64,000 bases of DNA. Origin: Epiperipatus broadwayi. Its lineage: Eukaryota; Onychophora; Udeonychophora; Euonychophora; Peripatidae. Position 1 is the stretch's first letter. The number at the start of each line of letters is the position of its first letter. The notes below the pieces were generated by a model that was given only the letters and a program-made list of their open reading frames with translations, searched no databases and was not told the origin of the DNA. Positions 24,250 to 37,647 of the stretch are shown here, one piece after another. The stretch covers positions 727,001 to 791,000 of the forward strand of contig JAQFVV010006454.1 in assembly GCA_028023455.1 (NCBI GenBank), written 5' to 3'. Made by a program: the position numbers and the translations under genes.

Positions 24250-24935
24250 GAATTTCTTCATTGCCTTTTTTTTTTCAAGGATTTTCCATCTGTTTTTCAT
24301 ATAATGATTTTTTTTGAGCTATAGAAAATTTGTAACGTCTTAATATATTAAAGTATATATTATACAAAGTCCTTTCTTTAACATTTTTATTCACTTTCTT
24401 AAATTTATAAGATTTTTCTTTTTGTAAATTAATTTAATGTGTAGTTGCATCTTTTCCGAGGTTCAGAAATGTTTGTGAATAATCATTATTTAGAATCACT
24501 TCAGAATTAATTGCTTTATGTTGAGATACTTATTTAATGCCTTTATTTAGTATATTATTAGATATCTTGTCTACATATGTCTTGTTATCTCTAATACAAA
24601 CAACATTTTGATAATTTTCTCCCACGTGATATAAATTTTGTCATAAATATATTACTATTATGTTCTATATCATGAAATAAAGGGGGTGGCTTAAGATTGC
24701 TATTCTGTCTTACTAAATTTAAATTATCAGAATAACTTACAAATTTTATTATTTAAGGTTTAAACATATAGCATTTAATTACATTTTTCGAAACATTCCA
24801 TTTCATCCATTAGCTCTAAATATTTAATCATATTTTTTCTCCAATATGCAATTAAACATGATCCTTCACAATCAAAATATTTACACTCACAACTACAGAC
24901 TTTATAATAATAAAACCATTCTGCTTTAAAGAGTT
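24250..24935 (-). pseudogene. Decayed protein-coding relic, unidentified
   Basis: The minus strand has long open stretches in alternating frames with protein-like composition. From 24933 a Cys-rich piece reads CSCECKYFDCEGSCLIAYW, resembling a zinc-binding segment. A later piece contains NLKPPPLFHDIEHNS, then LYHVGENYQNVVCIRDNKTY, then a Lys-rich stretch with NVKERTLYNIYFNILRRY. Several stops and frameshifts interrupt it. I do not recognise the family; a transposon-encoded protein is most likely given the surroundings. Confidence 0.45.
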
Positions 24936-27900
24936 TTATCTCCAGAGATAATTATTTGTATTAATCATTTTTATCTGAACACATAGGAGATTATCCTTCC
25001 AGACAAACTTAGTCATTCAAGTCAACCGTTTCTTTACTATTGCCCAAAAAAATCATTCTTTGTATAATTACTATTATCCTTACTAATCTGCTGCTCTGAA
25101 TTTTTTTCATTATTTTTTACTAAAATATCAATAACTAATGAGTCATTAACTTCAAAATTATCATTCTTCTATTTTTATTTCATCATTTTTTTATAAATAT
25201 TTCTTGTATAAAATCTTAAACAGCATAAGATGTTTGAATCCTTTAACATTTTTCATATCTGTATTGAAGACTTTTTATTTTGATCCTAAACATTCTTTAG
25301 AAATTCCTTATATCCAAATTATAATCCAGTATTCCTTCTCAGAATTTTATTTTACATTAAGCTTGAAATTCTTTAAATTTACAGTCCATATTATTGAAGC
25401 TTTTTATAAAAGTCATGAATTATAGTTTCTAATGTAGTTTATAATCCACTAAGTTCAGTTCTTCCAACCTTAAATTGGTAAGTAATATGTTCCTATATAT
25501 TTTAGTATTTTCAGACTGCTACAACAAATTTATATTATCATTTAACATTAATCATACTATTAATTAAAACTACCTTAAATAAAACCAGCTAATATTTATA
25601 ACTATAAATTATTATAAAACACTAAGTTAAATATGCTAATATCAATATATAGACTGTATATTTACCAAAATATTTGACTGAATTCCCTGGTCAACTTTTA
25701 AAACTATCTTATAAAGAATAATATCTAATAAAATGCACATAGATAAAATTATTAAATTAAAACAACTCTTGCTTTACAAGAATATATTATATTTTTTATT
25801 TAAAATTTATAATACAATATCATATGCAATATAAGTTAAAATTTTAAAATATTGTGCAAATGTCAAAAACATTCTGTTTTTTAGCTCATCAAAATTATTA
25901 ATATAAAAATTTTAAATGAATTATTTATTAGGTCATATACTTATCAAAATAAGAACAACAAAATGTTATTCATAGCTATCTAAGGTTTACCATGGCCAAA
26001 TTTATCATGACTAAATTTTTAAAGATCCTATGTTGGGCATCAAATATAATGGTCAATAAGATAATGAAAGTGAGAGTGTAGTATAATGGAATATGTTTAT
26101 ATTCTGCAAACACGGTCATTGATGCAGCATGGAGGCAAAGAGTACATTTTATTATATCCAAATCTACATTTAATTAAATACTTCTTTATATTTGTAAAGA
26201 TTGAATTTGAATTATCAATTAATAATACTCTGAAGTAAACTTTAATATATCTCTTATATCTCAAATAAATATTTTTAATGTATGTGCATGTTTAATGTAT
26301 ATTATGGATTCCAATTGGGCATTCATAAATAAACTTAATGTACTTATGTGCATGTGTATCATGAAATGCAATTAAATAAATAATTTAATTTTAATTAAGT
26401 AAAAAAAAATACAATGACAGTTTTAATGATTAAAATCATGCAGTTTTTTATTATGAAATTTTCTCAGGCAGAAGTGAAAAAATTTAAATTTGCATTTCCA
26501 TCTTCTACTGAGAAATCTTGTGAACCTTTTTTTAAACAGCATTAAAATTTGCATATATATTTTTTTAATATTTTAATTTCAAAAAAAAATCAAAAGATGT
26601 CAGAATAATCACATATGCAAGTCTTCAAAGCTCTATGATCATATGTGCCTTTTGTATATTTGGCAACCTCAAATTTTATGAGATTGCTTTGAGAAAATAT
26701 CACAATGGTTTGAAAACTTGATTTTGTAAAAAGTTTATGATAATTTTTGTATAGAAATTATATAATTATTGGAAATCAAAAATATACATTATTATATATT
26801 TATGTTTTACAGAAATGTTTTATTTCTAAATATAAAAGCTTATATTCTTTTAAGTAACATAACTATAGTCACCATGGAAAATTCAATGGGCTAGAAAATA
26901 TCATGACTAAACAATCTATAATAACATTTAGTGATATTGTAAAAATTACTAATAAATTGTAAACATTTAAAACATAATTTGATTGATTTACTAATTATTG
27001 AAAATAATGCATTCAGATTTTTAAAACAAATATCAAGCAAAAATATTTTGTTCATTTTGTAAATTGAATCTGCTCCACCTGAAATTTGATGGTGAAACAG
27101 TGCTTTGTTTTTGATTAAAATCTAATTTTTAAAATAATTCCAAAAATCAAATGTGATTTTTAAAATTTTATTTAATTTCTAAACAAAAATATCTATCAAA
27201 TGAGGTCAAATATATTTTATTTTGATAATAATAATGGTTTAATATTAAAGTGAAATTTGAAAGTTTAAGGTAACTGAGAAAAATCTGTCCAAGTATGGGA
27301 AGGTTACATATATTTGTATCTATTAACAATTTTTTTTTATTTATTTAAAATTAATAAGTTGGCTTACTTAATTAATAGGAAAAATCTTCAGCTTATGTTT
27401 TCTAAGCAAATAACTTTTTATAAATAAGATATATATTTTGGGTATATGTATTTGTATGCAACAATATGATGTATAATATAAATATGGATTTACCTCATAA
27501 ATATAATAACCAATACTCTCTTTTTATTATAAGCATACAATTAATTTCCTCAACTATAATATATATGATGAAATATGTTTTTGCAGTTTGATATATTTAA
27601 ACATTGGTCTTTATCTTGCTAAATATCTAAGCACATATTTCATAACTAAATATATTTTAATAAAAAACCAGTTTAACAACTATACTATGTCCTCAATAAA
27701 TTTCAGATAATAGTAGCCATCCTTTGTTATAAACCATCATTTATCAGAGGCTCAAATTTTAAATACCATATATTTTATGTACTACCACATAAATTGAATA
27801 ATGGAATTTTATCCTAATGAGGCTATACTTCTAAATAAAATGCCACAAATTTAATGATTGCATAACTAAAATAAATCCCATATACCATTACCATACTATA

Positions 27901-28420
27901 ATATTTTCCAAATTAATAAATATAATTAGTATTTAAAATATAAAATTCAAAACATTCAAATTTAATGAGTACCATTTATGCATATATATTAAAATATGCA
28001 CCATGTATATGTAATTGTGGAAAATATAATGGTGTCAAAAGTAGTAGTAATAATAACTAATATATCTCTATTATTTTAATTCCATTATTTAAACATCTGG
28101 AAGAGAGAAAGCTAAAAATAAATAGTATTAACAATAAACATATGTATTTATATAAGGTAACAATAAATTAAAGTCCTTTTCTCGATGTTGACATCCAGCA
28201 CTTGATATTAAATTGTAGATTTCTATTAAATGACAATTCATTAACAAGTATTGATGAAAAGTTATTTAAAATGTAAACTTTCACTTTTATTAAAAATCAT
28301 TGAATTTTTCCTTTAAAAAATAATTATTCTTCTAACTTTAAATCTTAGCATTAATATTAACCTAAGTGATAATGACTAGCTGTTTTTTAAAAATAAATTT
28401 TAATATCTTGTTTTTGTTAG
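24936..28420. other. Intergenic, no gene seen
   Basis: AT-rich. The part up to about 25160 may still belong to the coding relic at 24250-24935. Beyond that no coding, RNA or repeat structure is supported. Confidence 0.45.
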
Positions 28421-28514
28421 TAAACCACTAAACATCACACTATCTCTATCTCATACTAACACATAATTGTTATTAAACAAGGCAAAACTCTCTCCATACA
28501 GTAGTGCCACCCTG
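28421..28514. repeat. Left inverted arm of the retrozyme locus
   Basis: Inverted copy of 28811-28904 with scattered mismatches; both arms include AAGGCAAAACTCTCTC and TACAGTAGTGCCACCCTG in opposite orientation. Confidence 0.75.
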
Positions 28515-28686
28515 TATGGGTGCTGAATTGGGTTCAGATCCATATGACTATATAAGCTATTGAGCTTAGATTGAAAATATTATTGTGTTTTCAATTTCAT
28601 TCTCATACTTTTGTAGTTAAGTGGAGATAAAAGGTGTTTGCTGGAGGTTTGCATTAGACCCTAAGATCTAGGTGCAGTGCTCTCAT

Positions 28687-28744
28687 ATCCAAGGCTCCAC
28701 ACTGATGATGGCACAAGCCAGAAACTAGTCTGGGGATAATGGAT
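28687..28744 (+). ncRNA. Hammerhead ribozyme, type I (copy 1)
   Basis: All invariant core bases are present: CUGAUGA at 28702-28708, GAA of GAAAC, and the triplet GUC ending at 28730. Stem II is UGGC-ACAA-GCCA. Stem III is the palindrome ACUAGU (two pairs). Outer stem I is AUCCA/UGGAU; inner stem I has U-A, G-C, a G/A mismatch, then G-C, G-C, A-U. Predicted cleavage lies between 28730 and 28731. A two-pair stem III is weak alone, so activity as a dimer with the neighbouring copy is likely. Confidence 0.85.
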
Positions 28745-28810
28745 GAGTAGGCATTAGATAGTAATTTTATGCACAAGCCTTCTGGCATCCATTGATTACT
28801 CTGATTGGCA

Positions 28811-28904
28811 CAGGGTGGCACTACTGTATAGAGAGAGTTTTGCCTTGCTTAATAACAATTATGTTCTAGTATGAGATAGTGATCATATGATGTTCAGTGG
28901 TTTA
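28811..28904. repeat. Right inverted arm of the retrozyme locus
   Basis: Part of the 455-bp unit; inverted partner of 28421-28514. Its first half also occurs at the end of the second, partial unit (29267-29306). Confidence 0.75.
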
Positions 28905-29142
28905 GCACCAATCCTGCCTATTAGGATAGTGGTGGCTTTGGTTGTTAAAGAGCCAAGGCCACAAAAATATATCGGTACTGAATTGAGTTCAGACCCATAT
29001 GACTATATAGGCTATTGATCTTAGATTGAAAATATTATTGTGTTTTCCAATTTCATTCTCATAGTTTTGTAGTTAAGTGGAGATAAAAGATAGTTGCTGG
29101 AGGTCTGCATTAGATCCTAAGATCTAGGTGCAGTGCTCTAAG

Positions 29143-29201
29143 ATCCAAGGCTTCTCACTGATGATGGCCATAAGCCAGAAACTAGTATGGGGATATTGGA
29201 T
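29143..29201 (+). ncRNA. Hammerhead ribozyme, type I (copy 2)
   Basis: Core CUGAUGA at 29158-29164, stem II UGGC-CAUAA-GCCA, then GAAAC. Stem III is in the form AC-UA-GU, ending in the triplet GUA at 29185-29187. Outer stem I AUCCAA/UUGGAU is a perfect 6 bp; inner stem I pairs six positions including two G-U. The triplet GUA instead of GUC is allowed by the NUH rule but usually slower. Predicted cleavage lies between 29187 and 29188, 457 nt from copy 1. Confidence 0.8.
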
Positions 29202-29306
29202 GAGTAGGCATTAGACAGGGATTTAATGCACAAGCCTTCTGGCATCCATTGATTACTCTGATTGGCACAGGGTGGCACTACTGTATGGAGAGAGTTTTGC
29301 CTTGTT

Positions 29307-31264
29307 TTTGTTATTGTTAAAGTTTTAAAAAAACAGTTGAAAAATGTCAGCATGTTATGGATTGTGGCAAAGATCAAAAGACGTTTCTTTGTTTCTTTGA
29401 CAGAAAGAAATGCTCAGAGGGCATTCGTGTCTTTCTGGTCTAGTTTTCACATGAAGTTTTTAAGTATAATGAAATAATATTATTTGTTTTTTATAACTAA
29501 CATATTTTTAATTTTTTTACACACTAATTGATTGATTATTATAAAGAAACACATAGATAAACTTTCAGTTTATTCATTCGTGTTTTATTTTTAAAAATAA
29601 AAGTTAATAAACTTGACCATAATATAAAAAGTAAAAATGACAGTGTCTATTACACCATTAACTGTCAAACGGTGTCAAAATCTTTAAAAAAATTGAAATT
29701 TTTGTAAGAAAATATATTTTAAAGCTGACTTTGACAGAATTGTCATCAATCTACTTTCATTCATTCACATTAAAAAAATACAAAATAATTTGTTACATTT
29801 TCAAAACAGGTTAATATAAACATCTGTGTGACATTATATTACATGTCATATTTACAAGCTAGTTTTTAAATATTTGGAACAGTATTTTTTTAGTTCAATT
29901 TATTGAGTTTTACAATAAAATAATGATTTTATATGGACACAAAGGTTGAGCACTTTCAAAAATGTTTTCACCAGTTAAAACAATAGAAAATGCTAGAATG
30001 CAAGAGATTTAAGACATTGCAATATTATTATTACTATAGTCATTGTATTAAAACAGGCAAAACTCACTATATATATATATTGCCAATACACAAGCATAAG
30101 AGGTTGTGGCCACGTGATGTTTATTGGCTTATATTCATTGTACTTGTTCAATATAGAGTTTCTTTATAATAGAAAAAAAATGTTCATAAACAAATTACTT
30201 GAGAACTTTTGCAAGATTTTAACAGTTACTTATGGGTTCATTTTTTATTTTAGAGTTCTTTTTTAAATAAGCAGTCAATGTTATAGATTCTTTAAAGTCT
30301 GTTGATATTCTTTACATAATCTTTTGTCTAGATGATGTTTGACAAATAGATAGTTTGCACAGCTATAAGACAACAGAAAAAAAGATTGGGTGTATCTGTT
30401 TCCATAGTTATTTGTTTACACAATGAATATGATGAGAGATAAACACTATGAAAAAGAAAAAATTTCCAAGAAAGTGAAGATAATTTTATATAACTTTTAA
30501 TTTTGCATTATTTAGATAAGCAATAAAGATATAAGTTTAGCAACCATCAAATCTCTCCTGATGTCATGATCACCATTTTGAGAATGTTATATACGTCCTT
30601 GTCATATTTTAAATCACTCTAAACAACTTCATATAGGTTATTTACAATTCCAAAAGTATAATTTTTTAACTAAACTACATTGCTTTACAAAAAATAAATT
30701 AAATATTTTTAAATAATATATGTCCTTTTCTCTTCCTTAACTAAATAATGTTATTATTGCACTAATTTTTTTTCTTTTTAACTGAAACAAACTCTATTAA
30801 ATATATAAAGTTTAAACATAAAATATAAAGTTCAAACCTTTCAAAGAAAATAAGCCAGTGATACTTCCATGCATAGTTTTTTGTTAGAACTAATAAATTT
30901 AGTAATGTTAGTGCCAATTTTTTTTCCAAATCTAATTTTAAAATAAGTATAGCATAAACATATAATGAGCTTTTTATACAAAAATATATGCCTTTATTAT
31001 GCTGAAGGTATTTAAATATATAAAGTGTATTTATCAAGTAAAAATATTGATATTTATTAATTTTAGTATTAAATATATATATATATCGTCAGAATATCTT
31101 TGAAATAAAATTATTCCTAATGGATCTATCTAATATCTCTACTTGTAATGAAATTTCTACAATAAACTTTTTTAAGGTAAGAATATATATATATATATAT
31201 CAATTTTTAAATAAGCTAAATAAAAGTTTAAACATTCTTATTATATATAACTCATTCACCAAGT

Positions 31265-31317
<53 letters not shown>

Positions 31318-31453
31318 ACCAACACAGATTGGTTTTAATTTCAGTATTTGGTGTAAGTTCAAGCATTTATCACTAATTGTTTTTGAGAGTAATGCAGTAA
31401 TCTGAGAGTATTAAAATGGTTGCTATGGCAATGAAATATTACAGGAAGAAATG

Positions 31454-31484
<31 letters not shown>

Positions 31485-34400
31485 CCTATTTATTTAAAAA
31501 ACACATGTAAATAATAAAATTTATAATTTTAATAAAATTATTTCTTTATTCTATGTATTTTTATTTACTGCAGTCATAATATTATAGATATTAAAAACAA
31601 ATATTTAATGTTCTAAAAGTGTATGTTGTTATGTTTATATTATATGTGTGATATTTAAATTGGAATAATATATATATTTTCCAATGTAATATCATAAAAA
31701 TGTAGTTTAAACTGTTTTGGTTATATTAAGTTGAAAATGTATTATTGGTATTTTTAAATTGTAAATATTATTTTTATTGTAAAATAAATTTTAGCTTTGG
31801 AATTCAGGATGAATTTAATGTTCGTGTAAAGGAATGAGCATAATCTTGTTTTTAATGATGAAAATGACATAAATTACAAATGGGTATAAATAAGACTGAG
31901 AAATTCAAATTAGCTCTGTAATATCTTGACTCTCATTGAAGGAAATCCAATGCTATTTATATATTTTATTTTTATTTTATGAGTATTTGCCTAGTAATTA
32001 CAAAATAAAGGCGTAGAAAAGAATATATTTATCCAGGAAACTGGACTGTTTTTCTGAACACTTTTTAAAAGAAGGAAAAGGAAATTTATAGCATTCAAAT
32101 ACATTATAATGTTTTTTTGGTGAAAGATGATCGTCATGTATAAACAGAACATTTTAATTATAAAACATCGAAGTTGATAATATGCTGTTATATATGTGAA
32201 AGTTATTTCCACTTATGGATATCATTTTTCAATACTTATGGTGTATTTTAACATAAGATTTGGACCAATTTATTTTTTTATATGGCATGTTTGTAAATGC
32301 AGACCAGAAGCTGCTTATTTATAATGCTTTTATGATGTCAAATATTTGTGATATTGATGATAGAAAAAAGTAATACTTTGAGAATACCAGAATTAGACAA
32401 ATATGCCTTATTTTGGATAAGTATTTATAATATATCTTACCATGTTTAGATTATTGGTTATCATAAAATTATTTGAAAATCCTGAAATAGTAATTTGAAC
32501 TATTGTGTTTCTTGTAGTTCCTATTTAAAAGAACTGTGAATAGGACTGTGCTCAGGACATATATTAATGTGGATTTATTTATATATTTGTTTGTATTCTA
32601 TTTCAATAACATTATTGGTTATCATATTATAACTTCATAAACTTTATTATATATGTAAAAATGAAAGAATGTTAAGGCTTAATTTCAAGTTAAAATTCTA
32701 ATTTGAAATATCATATGTTTATTCGTTGACTATAAATTATTTGTAATGTCCATGTTATAAGTATTGAAGAACTGGAATAGTTGTATTATAACAAATACTT
32801 CTTAATATTATATTTTGAAAATAAAGTGAATGAATAAACATACCTATTATTATATTTTATTTTAGTAAATTATTATGTTGTGAATGTTATATAATCATTA
32901 TTAGCTTTATTATATTTTTAATCGATTGTATGTACAGCAACACTGTTGCTTTACATAATTCTTAAAATTATATGGTAGATATAAAATAAGTGAATCTTTG
33001 CTGTATAAGTACCTATGCTTATTAATATCCGTTTAGATGAAGGATATACTTCATGATATTTAATTTGAATATATGTTGCAGACAATTGTATTATTTATTT
33101 ATCGTTTTTTATATTTAGTAAATATTACTTCAGTTAAACAAAAAAAAATTTCCAGGATTATTTTAATTAGTCATACAAACCTATTATCTGTTAAAATTTT
33201 AATTTTTCATGGTTATGCATTAACTTACACCTTATATTTTATAATAAATAATAATAAAATAGTCTTGGAATCAAGCGATTGGATTGTTATTCTCTTTTTT
33301 GTAAATTCAATATATCATTGTTATTTGAGCTAAGTACACACTTTTATATAATTTTAATTAATTTATTATAACAATATGTTTGGTAGCTAATCAGAAGATC
33401 ATCATAATTATTTTAATGATTATATGAAAGTTATTTTGGAGAAAATCCATATATGAGTTAGTTTAATTATTTTTAAAACAAACATCTTAATTTACTCAAG
33501 GTAATCAAAGACTATTATTATTAAATGTTAGTGTACTAATTTAAATTATTACTTGTTGGATATGTATTATAAAAAAATTGTTTGATTAAAAAGGTAACAA
33601 TTTTATTTTGTTATGAAATTGATAATTATATGAATTGAGGTTAATATTCTAATTATATTAATTAGAACAATTTAATTTGTTTAGATTTAAAATTTACAGA
33701 TGTAGTTTATATTGGATTTAGATATTAAACTTTTAATATTCACAATTGTTTAAAATAGCTCATTAATTATAATATGCATATTATAACTAGTCTTAATGTG
33801 TTTCATGTTTGGCTTTTGTTAATTTAAGGGATAACATTGTGATTTTCTAGCCACATTTGTAAGGGTATTAATATAAAAATCTTACATATTTTATGTTGTT
33901 ATAATTTAGATACTAATTTGTAGGATTATTTGAGGTATTGGTTTTCATTTTTATATCATTATGATTTAGTGCAAGTCGTGTGGTATATTAGGTAAGTTGA
34001 TTTTGTATATCTTGTTTTGTTATAGTATTGACATTGTAAACATTTTATTCCATTACAGTCTGATATTGTAAAATTTTGAAGTATTTAAAAAGAATCACAT
34101 GTGTTGTAGTAATTATAAGTTGATGTACACAAATTTGTAGGTCATAATAATGCTTCTTATCATCAACACCTTATACATGTCTGCACCATTACAATTTAGC
34201 ATCTCTAATTTATAGTTTGAATGTGAGCTAGTCAGTGAAATTTACACATCTTATCATCGTTGTACATTGTTGTCCCATTATAATATATATAAATATTTTT
34301 CTATTTAACTTTGTTTTTTGTAACTTTTATATCACATTATCTTATTTTTATTTTTTCAAAGTCTTTGCTCATAATTTTCTATTAAAAAAACAAAACAAAG

Positions 34401-36360
34401 TCTTAACCATAATTTGACAATCTGCATATTACCTATTCTTATATTTTTATTCAATACCATAATGAATATAATATTTGAGTAGAAAAATTTGAACAAGATT
34501 TATAAAAAAAAAGACATTTTACAATATTTAATAAAATTAATAAATATTAAAAAATTGTTCATATCAGTATCAAAAATCCATTAACACTCTTGCATTTTGA
34601 TACTTTCTATTGTACATCAGGTGAAAGTTTTTGACTATGCTCAACATTTCTGTTTATACAAAATCTTTATTTTATACTAACACTTAATAAATTGGGCTTG
34701 ATTTTCTTTTAATTTTACAAGTGAACAATATGCTAAAAAATTATATTTGCCTGTTTTAAATATTTAAAAAGTGACCCATGAAAATGTCAGTTTATCATAA
34801 ATATCACCCCCATGTTTAAATTAACATTTTTTTCTGAAAACTCTAATGGATTCTTTTTTATTTTAAACTTTTTTAATGTTATGAACAAAGATAGGTTTAT
34901 GATAACTTTATAAAATTTTGATCTGAAATCTGATATTTTTTTATAAAATCATAATATTTAAAAAATTTTAAAACCCACTCAATTTTGACAACATAGAAGA
35001 CTTTTTTTTTACTTTCTTTATATTATTGTCAAATTTATTTTTTGGATCAAAACATAAATGGATGAATTGAAAATTACCTGTAGTGTGTAATAAAAATCAA
35101 AAATATTTTATAAACAAGAAAAAAATCATATTAAATTATATTTTAAAATCTTCATAAAAAAGTATATCAGAAGAATATGAACACTTTCTGGACATGTTCT
35201 TCTGTCAAAATAACAGAAAAGTTATTTGATTTTTGCTATCTAATTTATAAGGTGCTGACATCTTCAGAACTTTTTTAACTTTAACATCAATAAATGCATT
35301 ACATTAAATCTTCTATTTAAAAAATCCACTAGTGATTATGACTTAAGATAACATTTGTTCTACCTAAAGTTATGGAGCAATTGTGTTATTTTTTAGAAAA
35401 CTTTCAACAATTTTTAATAATAGTGTGGATTTACAAGTTAATCTCTGCTAATATATAATTTCAAAGCATAAACTTAATTTATAAAATTTACTAGTAAATC
35501 TTGTTATACTTTCAATGTCTGATGGGGATGTGGCATCACTGAGTGATTTATTTGTCTCAGCAAAAATTACCATATATTACATCATGCATCCATTCAATCT
35601 TTATTAATAGTTTTACATTAATGAATTTACATTTTCAGTTTTTGTTTTGTCTATATATTTCATGAGTAGTAAAGATCTTGAAAAGCATTAATCTCACCAC
35701 AAATTCTAGAATTTTCTAAGATAATATTTACTTTATACTAAAAAAATGGTAAAAATATTTATATTGATTTTCAAAAGTTACCTTGTTTGTTTGTTGATTT
35801 GTGATCTTTTTCAAGTTAGAATACAATTTTAAAATCAATATTTAGTATATTTACATTTAATAAAATTGCTAAAAATTGATATATAACTAAGTTATATTAC
35901 CCTAATCTATTTGAAAAACTTATCTTTTGAGTATTGTCAACTAGTTTGTCAGATATGGAAAAGGCAGCTCAATCATTTCACATATATCAGAGTTAACAAC
36001 TATTCTAAAACTTTTATTTATATTAAATAATGATCACAAGAGTGCAATAAAAATTTATTTTTTTCAATTTAATAATATTTTAAACCATTTTGAACTCTCA
36101 ATGTATATATAATATTCAGTATGTGTATATAATTATTTATAAATAATAAATCATAACTAAGTTTTTCTAATTGTCATTTCACAATTGTTTAAAAATATAT
36201 ATACTAGAAAACTTACATTATTTAAAACAATTGCAAAAAGTTTAAAAAATGGCTTTTTTTTATTTAGCATTTTTTTAAAACTGTTTTAAAATAAAAATAA
36301 ATCTTGTTATTGATTTATTACACATATAAAATTATGTAATACTAAACATTATATATATAT
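29307..36360. other. Intergenic, no gene seen
   Basis: Seven kilobases of AT-rich DNA with only short open frames. It contains an AT microsatellite at about 31268-31312 and an ATT run at about 31453-31482. The right end (36349-36360) is a short AT tract that abuts the satellite array. Confidence 0.5.
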
Positions 36361-36443
36361 GTCAACAGATGGTGTTCTACCAAAACATCATCAAGCGTAT
36401 GTTTACATAAACATCAGAGCATGCCTTCACTATCTCTAACTTT

Positions 36444-36503
36444 AATTCCACTTTCAGATCATGATTTCAAGCTATTTGCTATCATCAGTGAAAGACAGGA
36501 ATT
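36444..36503 (-). ncRNA. Hammerhead ribozyme, array unit A
   Basis: Minus strand: outer stem I AAUUCC/GGAAUU (6 bp), inner stem I CUUUCA/UGAAAG (6 bp), core CUGAUGA and GAA. Stem II is AGC-AAAUA-GCU next to a U-U position. Stem III is the palindrome AUCAUGAU, ending in triplet AUC. All invariant bases are intact. Predicted cleavage lies between 36457 and 36456. The usual G10.1-C11.1 pair is replaced by U-U, which may slow cleavage. Confidence 0.8.
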
Positions 36504-36841
36504 TTAGAAACTAGATCTAAACACAAACTCTGAGCATTTATGAAACAGTTTCTATTCAGCTTGCAAGCGTGAATCTTTTAGACACATAATGTCTTCAACT
36601 CAGCATAGCAAGCCAGATAGATACATGGGTCTGATCTCAGTTCAGCATCAGCACATAATAGAAGCCTCTGCAATATATATCATTGCTAGAAAGACCTCAA
36701 AGGTACATTTATGAAAAACAAAAAACAAGTTAAAAACTTGCTAACGATTGTATTTATATCAACAGATGGCATTCTACCAAAAACACCATCACGCGTAAGT
36801 TTACATGAACGTCAGAGCATGCATTCACTATCTCTAACTTT

Positions 36842-36901
36842 AATTCCACTTTCAGATCATGATTTCAAGCTATTTGCTATCATCAGTGAAAGACAGGAAT
36901 T
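36842..36901 (-). ncRNA. Hammerhead ribozyme, array unit B
   Basis: Identical in core and stems to unit A; predicted cleavage between 36855 and 36854, 398 nt from unit A. Units A and B together would release one unit-length RNA from a minus-strand transcript. Confidence 0.8.
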
Positions 36902-37240
36902 TTGGAAACTAGATCTAAACACAAACTCTGAGCATTTATGAAACAGTTTCTATTCAGCTTGCAAACGTGAATTTTTTAGACATGTAATGTCTTCAAACTC
37001 AGCATAACAAGCCAGATAGCTACATGGGTCTGATCTCAGTTCAGCATCACCACATAGTAGAAGCCTCTGCAATATATATCATTGCTAGAAAGACCTCAAA
37101 GGTACATTTATTGAAAACAAAAAACAAGTTAAAAACTTGCTAACACTTGTATTTATGTCAACAGATGGCGTTCTACCAAAAACACCATCAAGCGTATGTT
37201 GACATAAATGTCAGAGCATGCATTCGCTATCTCTAACTTT

Positions 37241-37300
37241 AATTCCACTTTCAGATCATGATTTTAAGCTATTTGCTATCATCAGTGAAAGACAGGAATT
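37241..37300 (-). ncRNA. Hammerhead ribozyme, array unit C, G12 mutated
   Basis: Stem I and CUGAUGA are intact, but the second core strand reads UUAAAAUC instead of UUGAAAUC. This changes the invariant G12 to A, and cleavage is expected to be lost. It is the minus-strand unit nearest the flip point. Confidence 0.75.
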
Positions 37301-37647
37301 TTAGAAACTAGATCTAAACACAAACTCTGAGCATTTATGAAACAGTTTCTATTCAGCTTGCAAGCGTGAATCTTTTAGACATGTAATTTCATCTAACTCA
37401 GCATAGCAAGCCAGATAACTACATGGGTCTGATCTCAATTCAGCATCACCACATAGTAGAAGTTTCTGCAATATATATCATTGCTAGAAAGACCTCAAAG
37501 GTACATTTATGAAAAACAAAAAACAAGTTAAAAACTTGCTAATGCTTGTATTTATGTCAACAGATGGCATTCTACCAAAAACACCATCAAGCTGAATAGA
37601 AACTGTTTCATAAACACTCAGATTTTGTGTTTAGATCTAGTTTCTAA

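Larger units (their letters stand above)
28421..29306 (+). mobile_element. Retrozyme-like tandem unit with two hammerhead ribozymes
   Basis: A unit of about 455 bp occurs once complete (about 28519-28972) and once partially (about 28973-29306) in direct repeat. Each carries a type I hammerhead, and the two cleavage sites are 457 nt apart. The complete unit is preceded by an inverted copy (28421-28514) of its own 28811-28904 segment, giving about 94-bp inverted arms. There is no protein-coding capacity. Tandem direct units with one ribozyme each are the hallmark of retrozymes, whose transcripts self-cleave into unit-length RNAs that are then circularised. Confidence 0.75.

Noticed and set aside
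30050-30140. Short segment with GGCAAAACTC and GTGATGTTTATTGGCTTA, resembling parts of the 28.4-kb retrozyme arms
   Set aside because: The two matching parts are in inconsistent orientation and too short to call a third copy.
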